From assembly GCA_002839855.1 (NCBI GenBank), contig PGYV01000007.1, positions 129,134-152,400 on the forward strand: 23,267 bases of DNA. Reading direction: 5' to 3'. Position 1 is the stretch's first letter. Every line of letters starts with the position of its first letter. A program made the translations under genes and the position numbers. This DNA is from Candidatus Goldiibacteriota bacterium HGW-Goldbacteria-1 (GTDB lineage Bacteria; Oederibacteriota; PGYV01). Below the pieces are notes generated by a model. It did not search any database. It saw only the letters and a list, made by a program, of their open reading frames with translations, and was not told where the DNA came from. This document shows positions 1 to 6,690 of this stretch, piece after piece.

Positions 1-20
1 ATAATAAATCCTTTTATCAA

Positions 21-368
21 TTACATCGTAAAAAATAACGTCAGGCTGACAACTCCAAGTGCAGCTCCCCCTATCATTAGGGGTATCGCTTTTGATGTAG
101 CTTCATCATATTGCTCTTGTGTATATGAAAAACCAGCAAGCATGAACATTCCAAGTCCAACAGCGTAACAACCTACCCCAACGCCCGTCCATACAAGCCA
201 ATGAATATTTCTGTCAACTCTATCTTCTACATATTCTTGCTGTTGATCGGAGTCATTAAGTCCCTTTTCTTCAATATCATGATTCTCGTTTGTAGATACC
301 GGACTTACAGTTGCACATCCGGATAAAATAAGAATAGGTATAAGCAGCAATATTACACATTTTTTCAT
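21..368 (-). CDS. Small lipoprotein with two hydrophobic segments
   Basis: The 115-residue product starts MKKCVILLLIPILILSGC, a short lipoprotein signal with an LSGC lipobox, so it should be lipidated on that cysteine after cleavage by signal peptidase II. I chose the inner ATG because an AAAGGGG ribosome-binding site sits six bases in front of it; the longer in-frame ATG, six codons upstream, would read through that site. After a polar, acidic stretch of about 40 residues come two hydrophobic segments (roughly residues 57-84 and 93-115), rich in Gly and Ala and separated by a short charged loop. This suggests a small membrane-embedded envelope protein. I do not recognise a family. It lies downstream of the FHA-cyclase gene on the same strand with an 88-base gap. 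Confidence 0.75.
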   Translation of the reverse strand: MKKCVILLLIPILILSGCATVSPVSTNENHDIEEKGLNDSDQQQEYVEDRVDRNIHWLVWTGVGVGCYAVGLGMFMLAGFSYTQEQYDEATSKAIPLMIGGAALGVVSLTLFFTM

Positions 369-396
369 TATAAACCCCTTTCCCATTTAATTTCCA

Positions 397-426
397 CATA
401 TACTACGTTATCACACAAAAAAACAA
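397..426 (-). promoter_or_regulatory. Possible promoter of the small lipoprotein gene
   Basis: Read on the minus strand, TTGTTT and TATATG are separated by 18 bases, about 30 bases upstream of the chosen start. The surroundings are very AT-rich, so chance matches are likely. Confidence 0.25.
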
Positions 427-456
427 AAGTAATAATAAAAAATTCAAGATATCGGT

Positions 457-1581
457 TTATTTTTTTGAATATAAGTAATACAGCTGTTTTACGCCGTTTT
501 TGTCCACGGCTTCGCCTGATACCTGCGTGAAATTATTTTTATAAAACTTCTTATTATTGTTTTCCTGGTGAAAAGGAATGCCTGTTATTATCTCTCCCGG
601 TTTTGACTTGGCATACGCCATTAAGCGCGACATGGTGGTGATGCAGTTGCCGTAAACATTAAGCGCTTCCTGCCCGGCAATGTTAACTTTTACAAGCCTG
701 TCTTTGCCGTTGTTGACTCCTATCCTTATTTTCCATTCCGCAAGTTTGTTTCTTTTATTCTCTTCATTGACGGTTTTTAACCTGTCCATGAATTTTAAGC
801 TAAATGAAAAATTAACGTCCGCGTCTTCCCTGTTTCCAAGAAAACACACAAACGCGCCGTCACCTAAAAGTATTAAAAGATAATCCCTGTAGTCTTTTAG
901 AAGGTCGCCCAGGATTTCATTGAACTGCGGTATCATATGGTCGCGCTGGGTTTCAAGGTCAGCTTCAGTGCTGGACCTGATATCCAGGCCTATACAGGAA
1001 TTCGGATATTCCAGCCCCGGTTTTAATTCACCTGTCACCGTGGGCGCGAACATATTGCTTGGCCTTAAAACAGAATCGTCCGTGCCGTCTGTCACTTCGC
1101 ATTTATATTTAAACCCGTCATAATATTCCATATCTTCGCGGAAGACCATTCCGTCGTATTTGTAATACACCGCCTGCGTGTCAGAAGGAGACTGCTTAAT
1201 AAATTTATCGGCTGTTGCCCTGGCTTTTGCAGTGACCACAAACAAAAGAGTATCTTTATCCTTAATTTCTTCGCCTGCGCCGTAGGGGATATTTTTAATT
1301 TCATCGTTTCTTTTTACAAAAGTGCCGCCAAAAGATGCCGGCTTGTTCATGGCAATAGGGTGTTTCGCGGTGGTGTCAGGGGGCCAGCCGTCATAAAGGC
1401 GCCAGCAGTTCTTGTCCCATTTTATATTAGCCTGAATGCGGCTTAAAGAACCCTTTTCATCAGCGCACAGTTTTACGTCAAGATTTTCAAGTTCCCTGCC
1501 TATCAGATACGTCCTGTTTTTATCCGTAAGAAAGATAGTTTCCTGTTTCCCGCACACACCGCAGCTGAATACAAGTTTCAT
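457..1581 (-). CDS. FHA domain-class III cyclase homology protein
   Basis: This is a soluble 374-residue protein with no signal peptide. The N-terminal part (about 15-115) has the landmarks of an FHA phosphothreonine-binding domain: GR at 28-29, SR at 47-48 and a GGTFV strand near 85-89. The C-terminal half (about 190-335) matches a class III adenylate/guanylate cyclase domain: LDIRSST with a metal-binding Asp near 200, LLGDGA with the second Asp near 241, an IRIGVNNG strand, and a helix ending in SRLMAYA before KPGEIITG. The catalytic Arg (about 319) is present. The position four residues before it, usually Asn, is Thr, so activity is uncertain. A CxxC pair lies at 7-10. The ATG start is preceded by GGAGG, 11 bases away; an in-frame TTG six codons upstream overlaps that site and is less likely. 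The FHA-cyclase pairing suggests phosphorylation-dependent second-messenger signalling; that role is inferred. Confidence 0.8.
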   Translation of the reverse strand: MKLVFSCGVCGKQETIFLTDKNRTYLIGRELENLDVKLCADEKGSLSRIQANIKWDKNCWRLYDGWPPDTTAKHPIAMNKPASFGGTFVKRNDEIKNIPYGAGEEIKDKDTLLFVVTAKARATADKFIKQSPSDTQAVYYKYDGMVFREDMEYYDGFKYKCEVTDGTDDSVLRPSNMFAPTVTGELKPGLEYPNSCIGLDIRSSTEADLETQRDHMIPQFNEILGDLLKDYRDYLLILLGDGAFVCFLGNREDADVNFSFSLKFMDRLKTVNEENKRNKLAEWKIRIGVNNGKDRLVKVNIAGQEALNVYGNCITTMSRLMAYAKSKPGEIITGIPFHQENNNKKFYKNNFTQVSGEAVDKNGVKQLYYLYSKK

Positions 1582-1609
1582 ATTGGCAATTTCCTCCAAA
1601 TTTTTAAAT

Positions 1610-1618
1610 ATTATACCA
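1610..1618 (-). promoter_or_regulatory. Extended -10 promoter for the FHA-cyclase gene
   Basis: On the minus strand this reads TGGTATAAT, a perfect -10 hexamer with the TGn extension, 29 bases upstream of the start codon. No good -35 is visible at the usual spacing, which is normal for extended -10 promoters. The same nine bases precede rplU at 18004-18012. Confidence 0.55.
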
Positions 1619-1656
1619 TAGAATAAAGGCTTTTCTTGTTTATGTAAAGAAAATAA

Positions 1657-1673
1657 CCTGTATAAAATACAGG
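1657..1673. promoter_or_regulatory. Perfect inverted repeat between divergent genes (possible operator)
   Basis: CCTGTAT-AAA-ATACAGG is a perfect 7-base inverted repeat with a 3-base centre. It lies between the two divergent promoters, just upstream of the plus-strand -35 and about 40 bases upstream of the minus-strand -10. The size and symmetry fit a dimeric repressor or activator site. The assignment is inferred from position only. Confidence 0.4.
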
Positions 1674-1680
1674 AATATAT

Positions 1681-1708
1681 TTGAAACAGCCGCTTTTTAT
1701 GTTATATT
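1681..1708 (+). promoter_or_regulatory. Promoter of the PPC-array lipoprotein
   Basis: TTGAAA at 1681-1686 is followed after 16 bases by TATATT at 1703-1708. A TG one base in front of it makes an extended -10. The start codon is 38 bases further on, with an AAGGGG ribosome-binding site. Confidence 0.5.
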
Positions 1709-1746
1709 ATGCTTACAGGTTTTTAAATATTAATTAAGGGGATTTT

Positions 1747-4671
1747 ATGAAAAAAAATCTGCTGATTTCCGCGTTAATAATTTTTTCTTTCCTTATTATA
1801 TACTCCTGCGGTAAAAACCCGGCATCCCCTTCTACCCCGTCAGATACGGGAGATTCAGCAACTTATACTGCAACCGCCACTCAGACACCTTTGGGTGACG
1901 CTTATGAAGAGGACGATACCCCGGCACAGGCAAAAATAATATATTCCGGACAGTCGCAGAATAAAAGCATGCACGCCTGTTATGAAAACGACTGGATAAA
2001 ATTTACCATTACAAACACATCTGATGTCACAATCACCACATCAGGCACAACTTATCCCACGTTTATAGAAGGATACAACAGCACAAATATCATACCCGCC
2101 AATATGGTTTTAGCAGGCGGAGACGGCACAGGCCCTGCCACAGCATCAGTTACAGACCTTGCCCCCGGCACATATTACGTAAATGTCAGGGCGTGGAATT
2201 ATGAGACCGGCTGCGATACATTTAATTACACTGTTTCTATTAATGATTTCGCCCCTGAAACCCCTACAGAAACAAATACAGTTCCTGCCGGAACTACATT
2301 TACAAATACCCCCACGCCTTCGGCGGATATATACGAAGCTGATAACGCTTATACCTCGGCAAACGAAATAACAAACGGTGAAACCCAGACGCACAGCATT
2401 CACGCCTGGGATGATGAAGACTGGATGTATTTTAACCTGACCGAGGAATCATGTGTTTCCATAACCACAGCGGATTCAAATTACTGTTACATAGATGTTT
2501 TTGAAGAAGCTGACACGGTAAATTCTTCCTTTACAGGCGGCGACGGCAGCACCCCCGCGGTAATACCTGATTATTGTTTCGTTCCGGCGGGAAAATATTA
2601 CATTAAAATCCGCGCGTTTAACTATGAACCCATAACACAGTACAAAATAACAATTAACTTTGCCCCTTCAATAACCGAAACCCCAACCGAAGAAGAAACC
2701 GCGACTTATACTTACACAACAGAAGAAACCGCAACAGATACTTATACCGAAACTCCGACAGACACGCAGACCAATACCCCTACCCCGTGGCCAACGGATG
2801 TTTATGAAGACGACAACACCTCATTTACTGCCCGGACAATCACATCCGGTATCAATGAGTACCATACCCTTGCCCCGGCAGGAGATGAAGACTGGTTTAA
2901 ATTTACAATTCCTTTTTATTCTTCAGTAACTCTTTTTGCACAAAGTGATGACCAGAGATATGATTTAAGAATGTATTTATACCGTGATTATTCCGGTGTC
3001 CTTTCGGATGTTGCTCACGTACAGGGCAGCGAGTTTGAAACATACATCATTCAGCCTCTTGATGCAGGCGACTATTATTTAAAAATGTATGATAACGATA
3101 CCGCCACAGGGGTATTTTATAACATGCATTATGTTGCGGTTTATGACACCCCCACAATAACAGAAACCATAACCCCTACAGTTACAATAACCGCCACGGT
3201 CACGCCCACCAAGACTCTTGGCCCTGATATATATGAAGACGGGGATGATGTTTATACAGGGGCTAACGCGGCTTCTTCATCGCCCAATTCCGAAATTCAC
3301 AGCGTTTATCCGGCAAGCGATTCAGACTGGTTTGTATATACAGTGGGCGGGACATATACTTCCAGAATTTATTTTAATGTTGACGGAAGCCAGGACGACA
3401 CAATTGGAATATATGTATATGACACGGAAGGCGCGCCCACATCCGGCGGTTATCCGGATAATTATCTAAGCGGCGCCTGGCTGGGCGGAGCAAATGATAA
3501 TGAAACCTATTTTGATACAAACCTTTCCGCAGGTACATATTACGTAAAAATAATAAACTCCTGGCCAATACATGAATACACCCTGTATCACGAAGAAATG
3601 ACCTTTACCATAACGCCCACATATTCCATCACACAGACTTTTTCCGTAACGCCGACAATTACCGTTACCAGCACCATTACAATGACGCCGGGAGCCTGGA
3701 CAGCTGTAGCTTACGGAACACCCGCTGTTTCACAGCACGCAGCGCTTGCTTCTAACGGAACTGATTATTCCTGGGGTTACACGCAGAGCAACAGCAAAAT
3801 ACATATAAACGGCACGGGTTTAGACCTGTCTCTGGAATATACTAAAATGGGAAAACGCTGGCTTGCAAAATCAGCGGCTTATGACTACATTGTTTATCCT
3901 TTTGGCGCGGGCGGTATTTATGCCCGCTATAGCGGAGATAACTGGCTTAGTTCTCTTGGCATAACCGTGGGCAACGGCTCACAGCCGTGCATTTACATTG
4001 ACAACGAAACGCCCTATGTGGCGTATATAAATTCAGACGCCGGCAACAGCGTAACGGTAAAATCATACGCCTCAAGCTGGACAACATACGGTTCCGCCAA
4101 CTTTACCCCCCCGGTATCCGTTGACGTGGCGCGCCTGAATACCCTTTCTATGGACGGTTATAATGACGCGGGAACGCTTAAATTATATGTGGCTTATGTT
4201 GACCCTAATGATGAAAACAGGATTCATGTAAAATGGAAAAACGGATTGTCAGACTGGGCAGACTTAGGCGGCGTTGCTTACAATTATGACGTTGAAGCTT
4301 CAAGCATTGATATCAGCGTTATAAATGATGCTGCGGTTTATGTAATCTTCACTGCAAATACATATCTGCCCGTTGTATGCAGATGGAACGGTTCTTACTG
4401 GACAGATTTGACCCCTTCGCTTTTCGCCTGTTATTCAAAACATAATTCAATACACGCGGTTTCCGAAAATGAAATTTACGTCTCTTTTATAGACACGGAA
4501 AAAGACAAAGCAATCGCGGCAATGTATAACGGCGCCGGCTGGATATATTTGAACAGCACGTCGGGATATACGTCCCCGCTTACAGAATATCCTTACATCT
4601 TAAAATCCGCAGGAAGTATTTATTCCGGATACATAAGCAACGGGTTTATGGGCGTTTATAAATATCAGTAG
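1747..4671 (+). CDS. Large lipoprotein: four PPC-like domains plus beta-propeller
   Basis: The 974-residue protein has a lipoprotein signal (residues 1-20, then Cys21 in IIYSC) and a clear AAGGGG ribosome-binding site. Four related beta domains follow at about 48-170, 195-305, 350-465 and 495-625. Each begins YExDD-like and contains an acidic DW motif (NDWIKF, DEDWMYF, DEDWFKF, SDWFVY), and at least three have a late GxYYxK/N strand (GTYYVN, GDYYLK, GTYYVK). This is the pattern of bacterial pre-peptidase C-terminal (PPC) domains. They are joined by Thr/Pro-rich linkers. The last 320 residues carry seven repeats of the type YVAYxD...VxxxNGxxW, read as a seven-bladed propeller; the first Trp strand (AWTAV) appears to complete the last blade. 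No protease domain is present, so these PPC units are likely binding or spacer modules of a lipid-anchored surface or periplasmic protein. The gene below encodes a shorter relative. Confidence 0.85.
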   Translation: MKKNLLISALIIFSFLIIYSCGKNPASPSTPSDTGDSATYTATATQTPLGDAYEEDDTPAQAKIIYSGQSQNKSMHACYENDWIKFTITNTSDVTITTSGTTYPTFIEGYNSTNIIPANMVLAGGDGTGPATASVTDLAPGTYYVNVRAWNYETGCDTFNYTVSINDFAPETPTETNTVPAGTTFTNTPTPSADIYEADNAYTSANEITNGETQTHSIHAWDDEDWMYFNLTEESCVSITTADSNYCYIDVFEEADTVNSSFTGGDGSTPAVIPDYCFVPAGKYYIKIRAFNYEPITQYKITINFAPSITETPTEEETATYTYTTEETATDTYTETPTDTQTNTPTPWPTDVYEDDNTSFTARTITSGINEYHTLAPAGDEDWFKFTIPFYSSVTLFAQSDDQRYDLRMYLYRDYSGVLSDVAHVQGSEFETYIIQPLDAGDYYLKMYDNDTATGVFYNMHYVAVYDTPTITETITPTVTITATVTPTKTLGPDIYEDGDDVYTGANAASSSPNSEIHSVYPASDSDWFVYTVGGTYTSRIYFNVDGSQDDTIGIYVYDTEGAPTSGGYPDNYLSGAWLGGANDNETYFDTNLSAGTYYVKIINSWPIHEYTLYHEEMTFTITPTYSITQTFSVTPTITVTSTITMTPGAWTAVAYGTPAVSQHAALASNGTDYSWGYTQSNSKIHINGTGLDLSLEYTKMGKRWLAKSAAYDYIVYPFGAGGIYARYSGDNWLSSLGITVGNGSQPCIYIDNETPYVAYINSDAGNSVTVKSYASSWTTYGSANFTPPVSVDVARLNTLSMDGYNDAGTLKLYVAYVDPNDENRIHVKWKNGLSDWADLGGVAYNYDVEASSIDISVINDAAVYVIFTANTYLPVVCRWNGSYWTDLTPSLFACYSKHNSIHAVSENEIYVSFIDTEKDKAIAAMYNGAGWIYLNSTSGYTSPLTEYPYILKSAGSIYSGYISNGFMGVYKYQ

Positions 4672-4685
4672 GCGCCATCTTAACG

Positions 4686-4714
4686 TTGACAAATCTCCCT
4701 TTTCAGTTTATTGT
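4686..4714 (+). promoter_or_regulatory. Promoter of the propeller lipoprotein
   Basis: A perfect TTGACA is followed after 17 bases by TATTGT, and the start codon lies 35 bases downstream. This lies just after the stop codon of the preceding lipoprotein gene, so the second gene can be transcribed on its own. Confidence 0.6.
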
Positions 4715-4749
4715 ATCTGCTGAAAAATAAATTAAAAAAGGGAGAGTTT

Positions 4750-6081
4750 ATGAAAAAATTACTATTTGTTATCTGTTTACTGTCAGTATTCATTATTTCC
4801 TGTAAAAAACAATCACCCACAACTCCGGTTGATACGCCTGATGTACCGGTCTTTACACAGACAATTACAGAAACAGCCACACCGGGTGATACATTTACCG
4901 CAACCATTTCTTCAACTGCGACTGTAACCACCACTTCCACCCAAATTATTGAAAACACATCCACAACAACACCCACAACCACAGAAACACCGTCAATTAC
5001 ACTGACTTCAACCATAACAGTTTCCTGTACAATTACTGAAACTGCAACCATTACCCCGTCTTCAACCGCCACTGTTACCATCACTAATACACCCGCCTGG
5101 CAGACAGTGGGGCAGGCTGAAATTTCCGCCAATTCAGCAGACGAAGTGTCATTAAAAAACTGCGGCGGGAAAATGTACCTTGCGTATACCGATAATGACA
5201 ACTATCCTGTTGTAAAAACTTTAAACGGCAGCAGCTGGATTGATTCATATACCACTTCAAACATGGGAAGAAATACAAACCAGAGTTTTTATTCCACAGG
5301 TTCAGCTTTATATTGGGTGCCTTTTTACTTTTACACAAATGACCCGCTGCTGTTTTTTAACGGCACTGACTGGAGCGAACTGTCAGTATACCCTTCAGAT
5401 TACTCTAATTACTCTGTTGCATCTGACGGCACAAATATTTACGCGGCAGGCGCGGACTCAGCCAATGAATATAAATTTATAATCAATAAATTTGACGGCG
5501 CTGTCTGGACAGACATCACTTCACCTTTAAACATTACTAATGTGGATGCAGAACCCTGGATTCCTTCTATGGAAATTTTTGGCGGGGAACTTTACCTGGC
5601 ATACAATGACCTTTCTGTAAACGGCGCTGCAGTTGTTAAATACACGGGTACAACCTGGGAACCTGTGGGAACAGCCCCGATAATAACAGAATCACCTTCA
5701 GATATGACTTTAAAGGCCAGCGGTGCAAATTTATATCTTGCTTTAAATTATACAGGAACCACAAAACCGGCCGTATTTATTTTAAACGGGACTTCCTGGC
5801 AGGATTTAAACAGCACCAGCATAAGCGACTACTACGCGGGTTATATTGCGATGAACGTTTACAACGGCACACCTTATGTGGCTTACAGGGACGCTTATGA
5901 CAATTACAAATTAAAAGTGAAAAAATATAACGGAGCAACGTGGGATACAGTGGGTACGACCAGCGCCACTGCCGGTTCTATAGGGTCAATAAGCCTGGAA
6001 TTTGACAATTCAGGCGTGCCTTATGTGGCAGTTACAGATTCCGCAAACTCAAACAAAACACATGTTTTTAAATACGAATAA
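4750..6081 (+). CDS. Lipoprotein with Thr-rich linker and seven-bladed beta-propeller
   Basis: The product is 443 residues. The start is set at the ATG following GGGAG, giving the signal MKKLLFVICLLSVFIISC with Cys18 as lipidation site; a longer in-frame ATG 13 codons upstream would bury the signal. Residues of about 22-115 are an extended, low-complexity Thr/Ser/Pro linker. Residues of about 117-443 hold seven repeats of roughly 45-50 residues, for example YLAYND...VVKYTGTTW and YVAYRD...VKKYNGATW. The domain opens with a lone AWQTVG strand and the last repeat stops before its Trp strand. This is the arrangement expected when the first strand closes the last blade. It is paralogous to the C-terminal domain of the preceding lipoprotein. 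Neither function nor ligand can be told from the sequence; a surface-exposed binding protein is the likeliest reading. Confidence 0.85.
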   Translation: MKKLLFVICLLSVFIISCKKQSPTTPVDTPDVPVFTQTITETATPGDTFTATISSTATVTTTSTQIIENTSTTTPTTTETPSITLTSTITVSCTITETATITPSSTATVTITNTPAWQTVGQAEISANSADEVSLKNCGGKMYLAYTDNDNYPVVKTLNGSSWIDSYTTSNMGRNTNQSFYSTGSALYWVPFYFYTNDPLLFFNGTDWSELSVYPSDYSNYSVASDGTNIYAAGADSANEYKFIINKFDGAVWTDITSPLNITNVDAEPWIPSMEIFGGELYLAYNDLSVNGAAVVKYTGTTWEPVGTAPIITESPSDMTLKASGANLYLALNYTGTTKPAVFILNGTSWQDLNSTSISDYYAGYIAMNVYNGTPYVAYRDAYDNYKLKVKKYNGATWDTVGTTSATAGSIGSISLEFDNSGVPYVAVTDSANSNKTHVFKYE

Positions 6082-6095
6082 AAAACCTTTAAAAT

Positions 6096-6127
6096 AAAAA
6101 AGGCGGGGAGAAATCCCCGCCTTTTTT
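6096..6127. terminator. Bidirectional rho-independent terminator
   Basis: GGCGGGG and CCCCGCC pair around the six-base loop AGAAAT. The stem is flanked by six A on one side and six T on the other, so it works in both directions. It lies between two convergent genes, 15 bases after one stop and 16 bases after the other. Confidence 0.93.
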
Positions 6128-6143
6128 ATTTATATAAAGAAAG

Positions 6144-6377
6144 TTATTTTTTAATAAGAAGCTGTTTTACAAATCCTGCCGCCGCACCGGCAATTGCGCC
6201 AATACCGCCGTACTTTAATGCCAGTTCATTTCTGAACTGTGAAAATGGTTCGCTTATATCAGCGCCGATATCGCCAAAAAGCCCGCTTGATAAAAGTTTC
6301 GGGAAAAATTCAGCTATCAACCCTCCAATTAACGCGCCAATTACCGCAAATGATAAAACCTCTTTTACATTCTTCAT
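6144..6377 (-). CDS. Small two-helix membrane protein
   Basis: The 77-residue product has two Gly/Ala-rich hydrophobic segments, at about 8-29 (VIGALIGGLIAEFFPKLL) and 56-73 (YGGIGAIAGAAAGFVKQLL). An amphipathic acidic stretch joins them, and the tail is basic (LLIKK). The GxxxG-type spacing suggests helix packing in the inner membrane. The start is supported by GGGGG followed by AAATA and then ATG, and a TATAAT lies at 6392-6397. The layout resembles short DUF4321-type membrane proteins, but I cannot confirm that by eye. It is convergent with the lipoprotein genes and shares their terminator. Function unknown. Confidence 0.7.
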   Translation of the reverse strand: MKNVKEVLSFAVIGALIGGLIAEFFPKLLSSGLFGDIGADISEPFSQFRNELALKYGGIGAIAGAAAGFVKQLLIKK

Positions 6378-6422
6378 TATTTCCCCCTGCTATTATATTT
6401 AACTTCCCTTGTTTTTTTTAGA

Positions 6423-6481
6423 CCCCCGGAGTTGATAAAAAGGGTTTGGGAGGGGTTTCTTATCGTGGATACTCCGGGGGG
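6423..6481. repeat. Long G-rich hairpin (inverted repeat)
   Basis: The arms CCCCCGGAGT (6423-6432) and ACTCCGGGGG (6471-6480) are perfect complements. Inside them GATAA (6434-6438) can also pair with TTATC (6460-6464), with a one-base bulge on one side and six bases on the other. The loop carries the G runs GGG, GGG and GGGG. No T-run follows in either direction that would make it a terminator. It could be a structured RNA, a protein site or a dispersed repeat; single copy in this window. Confidence 0.6.
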
Positions 6482-6536
6482 ATTGCAATTATTATAATTT
6501 CATAAATAAAATAATTTTTATCATCCCTTTTCATCT

Positions 6537-6545
6537 TTATCCACA
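6537..6545 (+). promoter_or_regulatory. Consensus DnaA box
   Basis: TTATCCACA is an exact match to the consensus DnaA-binding nonamer, in an AT-rich intergenic region two kilobases upstream of rpmH. In many bacteria rpmH lies beside dnaA and oriC. A single box may occur by chance. Confidence 0.45.
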
Positions 6546-6633
6546 CCTAAAATATGCCATATCAAAGTGTATTTGTCAACTGTGCCTTATCAAACGCGTT
6601 ACACAGCCGCTTATTTACATAAAACACTTCCTG

Positions 6634-6663
6634 TTGACAAATTTATCATGATATTGGAATATA
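6634..6663 (+). promoter_or_regulatory. Promoter of the TPR gene
   Basis: A perfect TTGACA at 6634-6639 is followed by weak -10 candidates (GAATAT or AATATA) at 17-18 bases. The spacer contains the perfect ten-base palindrome TATCATGATA (6644-6653). The start codon is about 28 bases downstream. Confidence 0.45.
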
Positions 6664-6690
6664 AGTAAATAACCTAAATAAGGGGCTTTT

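Larger units (their letters stand above)
6378..6690. other. AT-rich intergenic region with hairpin, DnaA box and promoters
   Basis: No gene is seen in these 313 bases between divergent genes. From left to right they hold: a TATAAT for the 77-residue protein (minus strand, 6392-6397); an eight-T run; a 59-base GC-rich inverted repeat; a very AT-rich stretch (about 6482-6536); a perfect DnaA box at 6537; several further TTATC or TTATT words on the plus strand (6460, 6518, 6587, 6611, 6643); and a TTGACA promoter for the TPR gene. A minus-strand open frame crossing 6615-6872 overlaps the TPR gene and is judged a shadow. Confidence 0.6.

Noticed and set aside
4680-5201. Minus-strand Val-rich frame of 173 codons
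   Set aside because: Antisense of the lipoprotein signal and Thr-rich linker; the plus-strand gene has a promoter, ribosome-binding site and lipobox.
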